In this document: one piece after another, positions 28,239-36,379 of the stretch
Position numbering within the stretch: position 1 is the first letter of the stretch
How the letters are laid out: every line of letters begins with the position of its first letter
NCBI RefSeq assembly: GCF_036127095.1
Contig: NZ_CP108006.1
Coordinates: forward strand, 124,001 to 188,000
DNA length: 64,000 nt
Origin: Streptomyces sp. NBC_00335
Lineage (GTDB): Bacteria; Actinomycetota; Actinomycetes; Streptomycetales; Streptomycetaceae
Direction of reading: 5' to 3'
Translations under genes and position numbers: made by a program
The notes under the pieces: model-generated
What the model was told of the DNA's origin: nothing
Seen by the model: only the letters and a program-made list of their open reading frames with translations
Database searches by the model: none

Positions 28239-28730
28239 GTGCGCATACCGAAGCTCCTCGGCCTCTTGGCCGTCGCCGCCGCTCTCGCCGGATGCACCGG
28301 CCAGGGCGAGGAGCCGGCTCCCCAGAAGGTGTGGGAACCGGACGACGCCCTGCAACGGGCACAAGCAGCCCTGAAGGACCCCTCGGCGCAACGCGTACGG
28401 TTCGGGTCCCCCCACGTCGCCTCGGGCATGGACGAGACACTGGAGACGGGCGGCGACAAGCCTTACCGCTTCGATGTCGTCTGCGACAGCTCCGACGTGC
28501 GAAAGGTGACCGTCTCCTTCAAGCGAGGGCAGTCGACGAAGCAAACCGACGTGGCCTGCGCGACCACCACGCGCCAGCAACCCGCGCGCGTCAACATCCC
28601 CGCCGGCGGACCCGTCACGGTGACGATCGCACCGCAATCCGAAGACCTCACGGGCCTCATCGTCTGGGAACTCAGAACGGTCGACCCCACGAAGGTGCAG
28701 GGCTGCGCCGACGACATCTCCGGCTGCTGA
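28239..28730 (+). CDS. Secreted lipoprotein, unknown function
   Basis: 163 residues. A lipoprotein signal (hydrophobic stretch and lipobox LAGC near residue 19) anchors it outside the membrane. The mature part is beta-rich with two Cys pairs (VVCDSSD / DVACATTT and QGCADDISGC). GTG 28239 is preceded by AAGG at 8 bp. It follows the secreted protease gene by 65 bp, separated by a strong hairpin, so it may be partly co-transcribed. I do not recognise the family. Confidence 0.65.
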   Translation: MRIPKLLGLLAVAAALAGCTGQGEEPAPQKVWEPDDALQRAQAALKDPSAQRVRFGSPHVASGMDETLETGGDKPYRFDVVCDSSDVRKVTVSFKRGQSTKQTDVACATTTRQQPARVNIPAGGPVTVTIAPQSEDLTGLIVWELRTVDPTKVQGCADDISGC

Positions 28731-28987
28731 CGAGGTACTGCCGTGAGGACCTCCGGCTGACCTGGCGCGTCTGACCGAAGGCACCGGGATCCGTGCCTGC
28801 CCCGCTGAAGGCCAGGCGCCGATCCCTCACGGCAACGCCCTGGCGGTTCCGCTGGGACTTGTCCGGTCGTCACGAGACTGTCGTATTCAGGCCCGGGTGT
28901 CTGCCACCGGCTCTCAGTCTCTGGACCGCTTGCGGCACCGGGACGGTCTCGCGTGAGGCCTGGGTCTTGAGGGCACGTACAACGCGC

Positions 28988-29018
28988 GACACCCCGGTCG
29001 GCATGTGACCGGGGTGTC
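28988..29018 (-). terminator. Perfect 12-bp hairpin terminator
   Basis: GACACCCCGGTC (28988-28999), 7-nt loop, GACCGGGGTGTC (29007-29018). It begins 8 bp downstream of the small membrane protein gene read on the minus strand. Confidence 0.7.
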
Positions 29019-29025
29019 CGGGGCC

Positions 29026-29244
29026 TTAGCGGCGGCGCTGGTGGGCGTCGCTGGACGTGGGCGGCGCGAGGTGCATGGCCACGGTGTTGAAGGAAGCACG
29101 GTCCTGCCCCGCTTGCAGGCGTGCCTGCTCCTCGATACGCAGTCCCTCAGCCGTCTCCGTCTGCTTTCCGTTCCGACGCAGGAGCGTGACGATCAGCAGC
29201 AGAACAAGGCCCCCCATGACGCCGAACAGCACTATGAATGCCAT
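29026..29244 (-). CDS. Small single-span membrane protein
   Basis: 72 residues: an N-terminal membrane helix (residues 3-21, IVLFGVMGGLVLLLIVTLL) followed by RRNGK, which orients the tail to the cytoplasm, and a polar coiled tail (TAEGLRIEEQARLQAGQDRA). GGGAGG lies 5 bp before ATG 29244 and a perfect terminator follows, so it is an independent gene. Family not recognised. Confidence 0.6.
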   Translation of the reverse strand: MAFIVLFGVMGGLVLLLIVTLLRRNGKQTETAEGLRIEEQARLQAGQDRASFNTVAMHLAPPTSSDAHQRRR

Positions 29245-29367
29245 AGTTACCTCCCCGTATTGACGTGATCCAAGTATGCGTGCGGTGGCCGGAGACTGGC
29301 TATGGCTGGTGCGGACCGGACGGAGTCGCCTCCCGGGACCCGATGGAGGCCATGAGGGGTGGTGTGC

Positions 29368-30177
29368 TCACGCCGACGTGGCGGGGAGTGCGGCGAGGAA
29401 CTCGCGTACGTGGCGGAGCCAGGTCGCCCGGTCTGCCGGGTTCAGGATGTGGGCGGCGCCGGGCAGTTCGATCAGCCGGGCGCCCGGGATGCCGGCCGCC
29501 AGACGGTACGAGCTCTCGGGCAGCACCAGTCGGTCGCCGGTCGGTGCCACCACCAGGGTGGGGGCGGACACCTTCGCCAGGTCGGCCCGAACGTCCACGC
29601 GGGACACCAGGTCGAAGTGGTCCAGCATGCCCGGCGGCATCGCGGTCAGGGTCTGGGCGACGGATTCGTCGAGGGCGGCCGGTTCGAGGTCCGCCAGGCC
29701 CGCCGGGGACATGCAGGACACGAAGGCGAGCCGTGCCACGTCCTCCCACTGACCCGCGGCTGCCAGGGACTTGATCAGCTGCGCGGCGAGCGCCAGGACG
29801 GGGTCGGCGGCAGCGAAGCCGGCGGTGAGGACGAGGGCCCGGACACGGTGGGGGTGCCGTGTGGCGATCCGGACGGCCACGGCGCTGCCGAGGGACTCAC
29901 CGAGGACGGCGAACGAGTCCTGGCCGGCCGCGACGGCGGCCGCGACCAGGCGGTCGGCGAGGTCGTCCAGGTCCAGGGGGTCGATGGCTACGGCGGAGCC
30001 ACCGGCCCCGGGGTAGTGCGGGCCGACGAGAGTGTGGTCCTGGGCGAGGTCGTCGAGGACGAGGCCGAAGTTTCCCTCGATGCCGCCGCCGGCGCCGTGC
30101 GCGAGCAGAAGTGCGGGGCCGCGCCCCTGCACGAGAACGTCGAGGTGAGGGGTGGGAAGCACGTGATGAGTGGTCAT
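29368..30177 (-). CDS. Alpha/beta hydrolase
   Basis: 269 residues, cytoplasmic, alpha/beta-hydrolase fold. The oxyanion loop is LLAHGAGGGIEGN near 26-38, the nucleophile elbow GESLGS near 92-97 (Ser in G-x-S-x-G), an Asp in APTGDRLVLPES near 207 and the catalytic His in LPGAAHILNP near 240. The substrate is unknown. ATG 30177 has no ribosome binding site, but TAGCGT lies 7 bp upstream and TTGACT is 20 bp further up, a MerR-type promoter with overlong spacer and a dyad between; the divergent merR gene is its probable activator. Confidence 0.8.
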   Translation of the reverse strand: MTTHHVLPTPHLDVLVQGRGPALLLAHGAGGGIEGNFGLVLDDLAQDHTLVGPHYPGAGGSAVAIDPLDLDDLADRLVAAAVAAGQDSFAVLGESLGSAVAVRIATRHPHRVRALVLTAGFAAADPVLALAAQLIKSLAAAGQWEDVARLAFVSCMSPAGLADLEPAALDESVAQTLTAMPPGMLDHFDLVSRVDVRADLAKVSAPTLVVAPTGDRLVLPESSYRLAAGIPGARLIELPGAAHILNPADRATWLRHVREFLAALPATSA

Positions 30178-30184
30178 GGCACCG

Positions 30185-30216
30185 ACGCTAAACTCCGACA
30201 TCAGTGTCAGAGTCAA
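30185..30216 (-). promoter_or_regulatory. MerR-type promoter and operator of the hydrolase gene
   Basis: On the minus strand: TTGACT (30216-30211), a 20-bp spacer, TAGCGT (30190-30185), then the leaderless ATG. The spacer contains the dyad ACTCTGACA-CTGA-TGTCGGAGT (30192-30213; 8 of 9 arm positions match). Overlong spacers bridged by a dyad are the hallmark of MerR-activated promoters. Confidence 0.65.
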
Positions 30217-30257
30217 GTCGCATTGTGCGCAGGGCGGGCAGGAGTGAGGCGATCGGC

Positions 30258-30662
30258 ATGCGCATGAAGGAGATGGTGCGGCGTACCGGGGTCCATGAGC
30301 GGCTGCTGCGCTACTACGAACAGCAAGGACTCCTGACGCCCCAGAGGCTTCCCAGCGGCTACCGCATCTACGGCGATTCGGACGTCGAGACAGTGCGCCG
30401 CATTCGCTGTCTCCTGGCGGCAGGCCTTCCGACCGCTCTGATCGCCCAGGTCCTGCCGTGCATGCGGGCGGACGACGAGCACCTCGTGCCCACCTGTCCG
30501 GACCTGCTCGCCCAACTGCGCCGGGAGGGCGAGCGAATGACCCGCGCCATCGAAGATCTACAGGCATCGCGCGCGATCCTCGACACGATCATCACCGCCG
30601 CGCCCCCAGGGGGTGCCGAGACGCTGAGGCCGCCTCAGTCTGCCGCTGCCGAGGCAAGCTGA
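30258..30662 (+). CDS. MerR family transcriptional regulator
   Basis: 134 residues. Residues 1-70 hold the winged HTH (MKEMVRRTGVHERLLRYYEQ then GLLTPQRLPSGYRIYGD), followed by a dimer helix and a short effector end with Cys (VLPCMRADDEHLVPTCPDLL). Two Cys about 14 apart could sense metals or redox, but no canonical metal site is evident. I chose ATG 30258 because GGAGTGAGG lies 8 bp upstream. Divergent from the hydrolase gene and adjacent to its dyad. Confidence 0.85.
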   Translation: MRMKEMVRRTGVHERLLRYYEQQGLLTPQRLPSGYRIYGDSDVETVRRIRCLLAAGLPTALIAQVLPCMRADDEHLVPTCPDLLAQLRREGERMTRAIEDLQASRAILDTIITAAPPGGAETLRPPQSAAAEAS

Positions 30663-30767
30663 CAGGAAGCCGCATGCTCGGAGGTGACGTCGTCAGGCGG
30701 GTGGAGAGAGGGCGTCGCAGCTCGTGGTGGCTCTACGGGTAGCGGCTCAAGTAGCAGTTGCAGTAAG

Positions 30768-31193
30768 TCAGATGGGGCCGAGTTGTTCTCCAGGTGGCCC
30801 TGGCAGGAGCACGTTCTGCAGGCCGTGGATGTTCGCGCGCCAAGGACCGCCCTCCGACTCATCCCATAGCTCCATCAGCTCGGACGGCTCGGTCATGACG
30901 CGGTCGAGGGCCCGGAGGGCGAGATCAAGCAGACCGGTGAGATCGGGAAGGGGCTCTTCCGGGCCATAAACGGGATCTGCAGGCTCACCTCCCGGGCACT
31001 GCGCAGCGACAAGGGCTGCCGCCGCTACGGCTTTGTCGGCTTCGGGTGCTTCGAGACATCCCACGGTGTCGATCACACGCGTGAGAGCGGCGCGGACGAT
31101 GTCTCCGCGTTCGCCTGCAGCTGCCTCATCGAGGTCGCCGCCAAAGTCCGCTGCCGTGTCGTTGTCGAAGGGGCCGACGTCCCAGGTACCCAT
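30768..31193 (-). CDS. DUF4259 domain protein
   Basis: 141 residues beginning MGTWDVGPFDNDTAADF, the unmistakable start of the DUF4259 family, which is common in streptomycetes as stand-alone cytoplasmic proteins with no known function. Length is normal. GGAGAG lies just before ATG 31193. It converges on merR and diverges from the methyltransferase gene. Confidence 0.85.
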   Translation of the reverse strand: MGTWDVGPFDNDTAADFGGDLDEAAAGERGDIVRAALTRVIDTVGCLEAPEADKAVAAAALVAAQCPGGEPADPVYGPEEPLPDLTGLLDLALRALDRVMTEPSELMELWDESEGGPWRANIHGLQNVLLPGPPGEQLGPI

Positions 31194-31396
31194 GCTCTCT
31201 CCTGCATCATTGTGCTGACCGGGGCATCGTGACAGAGGGCACTGACAGCAGCAGCGGAGCCCAGGGATGAGATCGCTTCCTACAGCGTGCGTCTGTGTGC
31301 CGCTGCACGGTCGGCGGCCGTTCGCCGTGCCGTCACCTGGAACCCGCATTCTCGCCGGACAGACCGATCCACCTCGCTCCCGGGGATGTCCACTTC

Positions 31397-32329
31397 ATGA
31401 CCGCACCGCTTGCGCAGCCCGAAGAACTCCCGAACCTGCCTGCACCCGCGCGTTTGGATGAGGTGAAGGGATGGTTCTGGCCGGCCGATCAGATCCTCTT
31501 CGACTGGTTCCTGAGCCGCCAGAACGCCGACCCGTCGGGTGGTGGGGACCTCCTGGAACTCGGCGCTTACCTGGGTAAGAGCGCCATCTTCCTCGGCGGG
31601 TACCTCAAGGAGGGAGAGGAGTTCACGGTCTGTGACCTCTTCGATTCCCCGGCCGAGGACGACAGCAACGACGGCGAGATGCAGCGCTCGTACGCCACTC
31701 TGACGCGCCGGGCCTTCGAGGCCAACTACCGCGCGTTCCATGATGAGTTGCCGACGGTGGTGCAGGCGGTGACGGCGGTTCTCCCCGACCGCGTCCGGCC
31801 CGCCTCCTGTCGCTTCGTTCACGTGGACGCCTCGCACCTGTACGCGCACGTGCACACGGACGTGGAGACCTCGCGGCTGCTGGCCGCCCCCGGAGCAGTC
31901 GTCGTCTTCGATGACTTCAGGGCGGAGCACTGCCCGGGCGTCGCTGCGGCCGTCTGGGGAGCCGTGGACGCGCGGCGGTTGCATGTCCTGTGCATCACCC
32001 AGCACAAGATGTACGCGACGTGGAACGACCCCGAACCGCTGCGCACGGAACTGGCCGCGTTCCTGGCCGGCCGCGAGGATCTGTGGCACGGGGTGGAGGA
32101 GGTGGCCGGCGCACCCCTGATCCGGATCACCGGCCGGAAGGCGGTCCCTCCGCCGCACCCCCGCTCCCGCCACGAGACGGCCGCTCCCGGCCCGACCCCG
32201 GAGCCGGTGCCTGTCCCCGCGGCAGTACAGGCGCGGCGCACTCCGCCCCGGCGGAGCCCGCTGGCCCGCCGCCTGGCCAAGGACATCCTTCCCCCGGTCG
32301 TGACCCGCACGGTGCGCCGCTGGCTGTAG
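31397..32329 (+). CDS. Class I SAM-dependent methyltransferase, Methyltransf_24-like
   Basis: 310 residues. SAM-binding motif LLELGAYLGKSAIFLGGYL near 51-69 (E/DxGxxxGxS form, typical of the class I subset that includes cephalosporin hydroxylase-like and TylF-like proteins), then TVCDLFD for motif II. The segment CRFVHVDASHLYAHVHTDVE followed by VVVFDDFR supplies the metal/substrate residues of this subgroup. A basic, Pro-rich tail of about 60 residues follows. No dedicated pathway genes surround it, so the substrate is unknown; sugar or polysaccharide methylation is common in relatives. Confidence 0.75.
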   Translation: MTAPLAQPEELPNLPAPARLDEVKGWFWPADQILFDWFLSRQNADPSGGGDLLELGAYLGKSAIFLGGYLKEGEEFTVCDLFDSPAEDDSNDGEMQRSYATLTRRAFEANYRAFHDELPTVVQAVTAVLPDRVRPASCRFVHVDASHLYAHVHTDVETSRLLAAPGAVVVFDDFRAEHCPGVAAAVWGAVDARRLHVLCITQHKMYATWNDPEPLRTELAAFLAGREDLWHGVEEVAGAPLIRITGRKAVPPPHPRSRHETAAPGPTPEPVPVPAAVQARRTPPRRSPLARRLAKDILPPVVTRTVRRWL

Positions 32330-32558
32330 GGAGCGTCCTGCCTCTGGAGGCAGCCGAGCCTGCCGAGGTTCCCACTCTCCCAACCACCCGCCCGCGCCGC
32401 CGCGTTGCGTATCGCAGCGCTTTACGAGGCCGCCGCCCGGCGTGATTGACCGGCGGCGGCGACCGCCACAAGGCCCTGTCCCCACGCCTGGACTGCTCCG
32501 AGATCGTCCGATCGCTTGAGGTGGACTCGGGCTGATGGAGACCCGAGGAGTACCGGTG

Positions 32559-33392
32559 TCACAGCTGGGGGACGTACGGGGCGAGGCCGACGATAAGGAT
32601 GGAGCGTTCGCCCGGCCCCGGCTCGGAGCCCGTGCGGACCGGGCCTACGTAGTGGCTGACTCTGTGGTCGTGGACGGCATAGCCGTCCAGTGGGTCGGTG
32701 AGGGTGAAACTGGCGTGGATGTCCGCCCAGGGGTCATCGGGCTGCAGGCCCCCACTGGCCGGTGTGGCGATGACGTTCTGCCCGCCCGTGACGTTGGTAC
32801 GGCTGATCAGGTGGGCGAAGGTAAACGTGCTGGCCGAACTTCCGTCCTGATGGAGGCAGTTCGGGGAGGAAACGGCATCCTGGCCTGGACCGTCGACGCC
32901 GAGCCTGATCAGGTGGACCCCGGCCCACAGCGGCCGTCTGCTCAGGTCCCTCAAGGACAGGACCTGTTCGATGTCCCAGCGCAGGAGCCGCAGCAGCAGG
33001 GGGTTGCCGCGCAGCGCCTCGGGGATTTCGGGAAGCACGCGGCGCTTTTGCGGGTGCTCGGGGTCGTCTTCGCCCTGGGAGAAGTTGGTGACCGTACCGT
33101 GTACGGGGTCGGGGGTTCCGGGGATCCAGGACAGTTCGTCCTTCCACGGCAGGTACACGGCATGGGAGTAGCGGCGGAACCGGTTCGTTCCCGGAGCGTA
33201 CGGGTCGGGCGGCAGCGCCTCGAAGACCTCCCTGATCCGGGCCAAGTCCCCTGCTGTGGAACCGCCCGGGGTGATTCCGAGTTGCTCGGCACCGTAGCGG
33301 GCAAAGCCACGCTCCCGCAGACCGTCCACGCATGCTGCTCCCGGATCCCCGGCATCAGGGTGCGACCGCCGCTGGGGCTCAGCAATTCCCAC
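32559..33392 (-). CDS. 2OG-Fe dioxygenase family protein (PF10014-like)
   Basis: 277 residues. The conserved block RRYSHAVYLPWKDELSWIPG near 70-90 and the metal motif NCLHQDGSS (His-x-Asp) near 180 with the distal His in HDHRVSHYVGPV near 240 match the 2-oxoglutarate/Fe(II) oxygenase family of amino-acid hydroxylases such as L-isoleucine 4-hydroxylase. It likely hydroxylates a free amino acid or related small molecule in the cytoplasm; the exact substrate is unknown. I chose GTG 33392 because GGGAGGA lies 4-5 bp upstream; ATG 33428 lacks one. Confidence 0.75.
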   Translation of the reverse strand: MGIAEPQRRSHPDAGDPGAACVDGLRERGFARYGAEQLGITPGGSTAGDLARIREVFEALPPDPYAPGTNRFRRYSHAVYLPWKDELSWIPGTPDPVHGTVTNFSQGEDDPEHPQKRRVLPEIPEALRGNPLLLRLLRWDIEQVLSLRDLSRRPLWAGVHLIRLGVDGPGQDAVSSPNCLHQDGSSASTFTFAHLISRTNVTGGQNVIATPASGGLQPDDPWADIHASFTLTDPLDGYAVHDHRVSHYVGPVRTGSEPGPGERSILIVGLAPYVPQL

Positions 33393-33542
33393 GTGTTCCT
33401 CCCACAGATCACCACCGCGGCCGGCCATGGCGGCGGCCCGTGCCGACCTTACGCACCCCTCCCCCGCGGCCCCGGCGCGGCCACATGAAGGCGCTCTCAG
33501 AACACCTGCCCTTCTGCGTCGACCCCCGTGGATGCCGGACGG

Positions 33543-33962
33543 TCAGTGTGCCGCGGGGTCGATGTTGCAGCTGGCTCGGCGGCGTCCGATGGCGACCAGG
33601 GCATGGTGGAGGGCGTCGAGATCGGCGCGTCGGACCTCGTGGATGGCACCTTGGACCGGTTCGAGTCCCGGACTGATCGCCTCGGCGGCCTCGTGCGGGT
33701 CGCGGCGCAGGATAATCCCCGTGGGAGGGTCGAAGGACCGAAGAGCGCGCACGAGGGTGCGACGGTCGCGTTCTCCCTGGGCGTCGGGGCGGTGGAGGGT
33801 GACCACGGCGATGTCCGGAAGCAGCACGCGGGCCTGCGCCAGGGCGACGTCGGCGTCGTGCGTGTGGGCAACGATGCGGAAGTGCGGCCCCGTGTGAATG
33901 CAGGAACGGAGGGCTTCCAGCTCGACACCGTCCGCCACACCGGTCACCAAAACGGTCATCAT
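33543..33962 (-). CDS. Receiver-like domain protein without output domain
   Basis: 139 residues resembling a response-regulator receiver: beta-1 MTVLVTG, then a five-stranded alternation with LLPDIAVVTLHRPD as beta-3 where the phosphorylated Asp normally sits (here PDIAVV, Asp placement shifted) and TGIILRRD as beta-4. The acidic pocket at the end of beta-1 is lacking, so it is probably a pseudo-receiver. No DNA-binding domain follows. AGGGG lies upstream of ATG 33962. No sensor kinase adjoins it. Confidence 0.5.
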   Translation of the reverse strand: MMTVLVTGVADGVELEALRSCIHTGPHFRIVAHTHDADVALAQARVLLPDIAVVTLHRPDAQGERDRRTLVRALRSFDPPTGIILRRDPHEAAEAISPGLEPVQGAIHEVRRADLDALHHALVAIGRRRASCNIDPAAH

Positions 33963-34114
33963 TGCCCCTATTCTTCACAAAATCGGCGATTTCGGTAGAG
34001 GGGGCGGGGAGCTCGCGCGTGGTTCCCGCACGGTCTGTACCGCGAGCAAGATGTCCTGCGTCCCACTGCTGGTGCCCTACATCCACCATCCAGAGCGCCT
34101 CCGCGTGCGCATGC

Positions 34115-34151
34115 AAAAGCGCCCGGCCGGAGGGGTCCGGCCGAGCGTTTT
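34115..34151. terminator. Bidirectional Rho-independent terminator
   Basis: AAAAGCGCCCGGCCGGA - GGGG - TCCGGCCGAGCGTTTT: a G/C-rich stem of about 12 bp flanked by A4 and T4, so it works on both strands. It lies 26 bp after the transglycosylase gene. Confidence 0.85.
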
Positions 34152-34176
34152 CGTGTCCCCGCGATCCGCTGGTGGC

Positions 34177-34581
34177 TTAGTACCAGTGGTGGTTCTGCCA
34201 GAAGCTCCAGGCGCCCTCGGGGCTGCCGTAGCGGGAGTTCATGTAGTCCAGGCCCCACTTGATCTGGGTGGCCGGGTTGGTCTTCCAGTCCGAGCCCGCC
34301 GAGGACATCTTCGAGGCCGGCAGGGCCTGGACCAGGCCGTAGGCACCCGAGGAAGAGTTCGTGGCGGTGTGGTCCCAGCCGCTCTCACGGGAAACGATGT
34401 TGTTGAACGCCGCGAACTGCGCCGGGTCCTTGATCATCTGCTGAGCGATCGCCTTGGCACTCATCGGGGCGGCCTGCGCGGGAACCGCGGCCAGCATGGA
34501 ACCGGCAACACCCAGGGCGAGGACGGTACCCGTGAGGGTCTTCTTCGAAGCGGCGATGCGGCGGATGACGGCGTTGGACAC
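34177..34581 (-). CDS. Secreted transglycosylase SLT-domain protein
   Basis: 134 residues. A signal peptide (basic RRIAASKK, hydrophobic stretch, AQAAP cleavage near residue 38) exports it. The mature 95 residues form a short lysozyme-like/SLT fold: the catalytic Glu in IVSRESGWDHTATN, then GAYGLVQALPASKM and IKWGLDYMNSRYG, as in the small Streptomyces peptidoglycan hydrolases related to Rpf. It likely cleaves cell-wall glycan in growth or germination. GTG 34581 follows GAAAGG at 7 bp. It has a long leader (about 300 bp) and ends in a strong terminator, so it is monocistronic. Confidence 0.85.
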   Translation of the reverse strand: MSNAVIRRIAASKKTLTGTVLALGVAGSMLAAVPAQAAPMSAKAIAQQMIKDPAQFAAFNNIVSRESGWDHTATNSSSGAYGLVQALPASKMSSAGSDWKTNPATQIKWGLDYMNSRYGSPEGAWSFWQNHHWY

Positions 34582-34621
34582 GGACAGGCCTTTCAACGGG
34601 GACAAGGACGGTCGCGGACAT

Positions 34622-34638
34622 ACGTGAGCCACTCACGT
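34622..34638. promoter_or_regulatory. Hairpin/dyad in the transglycosylase leader
   Basis: Perfect 7-bp arms ACGTGAG/CTCACGT with a 3-nt loop, 41 bp before the start codon. It could be an operator or a leader hairpin. Confidence 0.4.
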
Positions 34639-35083
34639 GAAAGAGAGGGATTCACCGGCGGAAGCGGGAGAACCGGGGGTGAGCCCGGAAATCTCCGACC
34701 GCCTTGCGACTCATCCAGTTCTACGGGGGTCGAGCTCGCCTGGCAACGACCCCTCTTACTAGTGGTCCTCGCAGCCGGGGCGCAACGGCCCCCCACCGGC
34801 TGGGCAGGCATTACCCCTGGTGGGGAGCGATGCGAGGGGCCCGGTAAGGGACGTTTAAGGACTACTATCCCGCCTCGTATGTGACCAAGGTCCTGTGGGG
34901 CGGGTCACCGCCCGGAGCCCCGAATCTCACCCTCCGTGGCCGGCCGTCGTCGTGGCGAGCAGCCCCGGGCCGTCGGCTGCCCAACTTTCACATCCGGGGC
35001 CGATGGGGGGTCGGGGTGGCGTCGCCCGGTGGTCCGTGCGGCGTGTCCGTCGGGCGCGACCGCGGAAGCCCGGGACCGCTGCC

Positions 35084-35089
35084 TAGCGT
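35084..35089 (+). promoter_or_regulatory. -10 hexamer of a leaderless promoter (TAGCGT)
   Basis: TAGCGT ends 6 bp before ATG 35096; no ribosome binding site lies between. Confidence 0.45.
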
Positions 35090-35095
35090 GGCCCC

Positions 35096-35776
35096 ATGAG
35101 CACCCGTACGACACCTCCCACCGCCGGGTACGGCATCCGGTTCGCCCGGTCCTCCGAGTCCGGGGCGGTCGCCGCCCTGCTGGCCCGCGCCTTCTCCGAC
35201 GACCCGGTCATGGCATGGATGATCCCCGCCCCGGCCGGCCGGGAACGCCGGATCGCCCGCTACTTCGAGCTCGCCCAGCGGCAGCAGCGACCCCGCGCGG
35301 GCGGTGTCCGGGTCGCCGCGACCAGCGACGGGCGGTTGCTGGCGGCCGCGCTGTGGTCGGGGCCCGGGCACTGGAGGACCTCTGCGGTGGGAGAGCTGGC
35401 GGCGCTCCCCTCCTACGTGCGCGTCTTCGGCCCCCGTGGGCTGTCACGGGCCGGTGAGGTCCAGAACGTCATGCACGGCTCCCATCCCGATACTCCGCAC
35501 TGGTACCTGCCGTCCGTGGGGACGGAGCCGGGGCTCCAGGGGACGGGAGTCGGTTCGGCGCTGCTGCGCCAGCAGTTGGCGGCCTGCGACAGCCTCGGGC
35601 AACCGGCCTACCTGGAGTCGAGCAAGGCCGCCAACGTCCCCTTCTACGAACGGCTGGGTTTCCGCGTCACCTCCGAACTCTGTCTCCCGCAGGGCGGACC
35701 CACCCTCTGGCCCATGTGGCGCGAGCCGGTGCGGTGGGGCGCGCGGTCCGCGCATGGGGCGGGCGAGCCCGGGTAG
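35096..35776 (+). CDS. GNAT family N-acetyltransferase
   Basis: 226 residues. The acetyl-CoA pyrophosphate-binding motif is LQGTGVGSALLRQQL (Q-x-x-G-x-G) near 143-157, preceded by WYLPSVGTEPG (beta-4) and followed by AYLESSKAANVPFYERLGFR, the characteristic GNAT end. It transfers an acetyl group from acetyl-CoA to an amine in the cytoplasm; the acceptor is unknown. Probably leaderless, since TAGCGT ends 6 bp before ATG. The SRPBCC gene follows 74 bp later on the same strand. Confidence 0.85.
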   Translation: MSTRTTPPTAGYGIRFARSSESGAVAALLARAFSDDPVMAWMIPAPAGRERRIARYFELAQRQQRPRAGGVRVAATSDGRLLAAALWSGPGHWRTSAVGELAALPSYVRVFGPRGLSRAGEVQNVMHGSHPDTPHWYLPSVGTEPGLQGTGVGSALLRQQLAACDSLGQPAYLESSKAANVPFYERLGFRVTSELCLPQGGPTLWPMWREPVRWGARSAHGAGEPG

Positions 35777-35850
35777 CCGCGCCTCCAGACGTCCTGACGG
35801 ACGCCCCGCGCCTTCGGGTGCGGGCTGCTGACGACACGGAAGGGGTGCGC

Positions 35851-36300
35851 ATGTCGCACGTCGAGGAGTACGTCGAGGTCAACGTCCCCGTACGGACCGC
35901 CTACAACCAGTGGACACAGTTCGAGGACTTCCCCGCCTTCATGGAGGGGGTCGAACGCATCGTGCAGCGCACGGACACGCTCACCCACTGGGTGACGAAC
36001 GTGAATGGTGTGCAGCGCGAGTTCGACGCGCAGATCACCGAGCAGCTCCCGGACCAGCGTGTCGCGTGGATGACGGTCGACGGGGAGGCCCGCCAGGCCG
36101 GGCTCGTCACCTTCCAGCCGCTCGATGCGAGCACCACGAGGGTCGTCCTGCACATGAACTGGGTTCCCGACGGTCTGGCCGAGGCGGCCGCCGACAAGCT
36201 CGGCTTCGTCAAGCGTCAGGTCGCGGGTGATCTCAAGCGGTTCAAGCTCTTCATCGAATCGCGCGGGGTCGCGACGGGCTCCTGGCGCGGCGAGATCTGA
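35851..36300 (+). CDS. SRPBCC family protein (polyketide cyclase/dehydrase-like)
   Basis: 149 residues forming one SRPBCC/START-like fold: the family start MSHVEEYVEVNVPVRTAYNQ with WTQFEDFPAFMEGVE, and the long C-terminal helix (DGLAEAAADKLGFVKRQVAG). Members bind hydrophobic ligands; many in streptomycetes are of unknown role. GGAAGGGG lies 6 bp before ATG 35851. It may be transcribed with the GNAT gene. Converges on the SpoIIE-type phosphatase gene. Confidence 0.8.
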   Translation: MSHVEEYVEVNVPVRTAYNQWTQFEDFPAFMEGVERIVQRTDTLTHWVTNVNGVQREFDAQITEQLPDQRVAWMTVDGEARQAGLVTFQPLDASTTRVVLHMNWVPDGLAEAAADKLGFVKRQVAGDLKRFKLFIESRGVATGSWRGEI

Positions 36301-36379
36301 CCGCGATGGGAATCCGGTGGCGCGAGGTCCGCCCCCGGGGTCGGGAGAAGCGCACCGCGTTCCCTGGTCCGGACGCGCG

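Larger units (their letters stand above)
34582..35095. other. Intergenic region with long leader of the transglycosylase gene
   Basis: 514 bp between divergent genes. On the transglycosylase side are the hairpin ACGTGAG-CCA-CTCACGT (34622-34638) and several G/C-rich inverted segments up to about 34880, compatible with a structured 5' leader. On the other side is the -10 of the GNAT gene. No coding frame is convincing. Confidence 0.55.

Noticed and set aside
34582..34800. Possible c-di-AMP (ydaO) riboswitch before the transglycosylase gene
   Set aside because: A GGTGAATC string and a preceding hairpin are present, but the conserved 3' segment expected near the end of that riboswitch class is not visible. 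Not enough to call.
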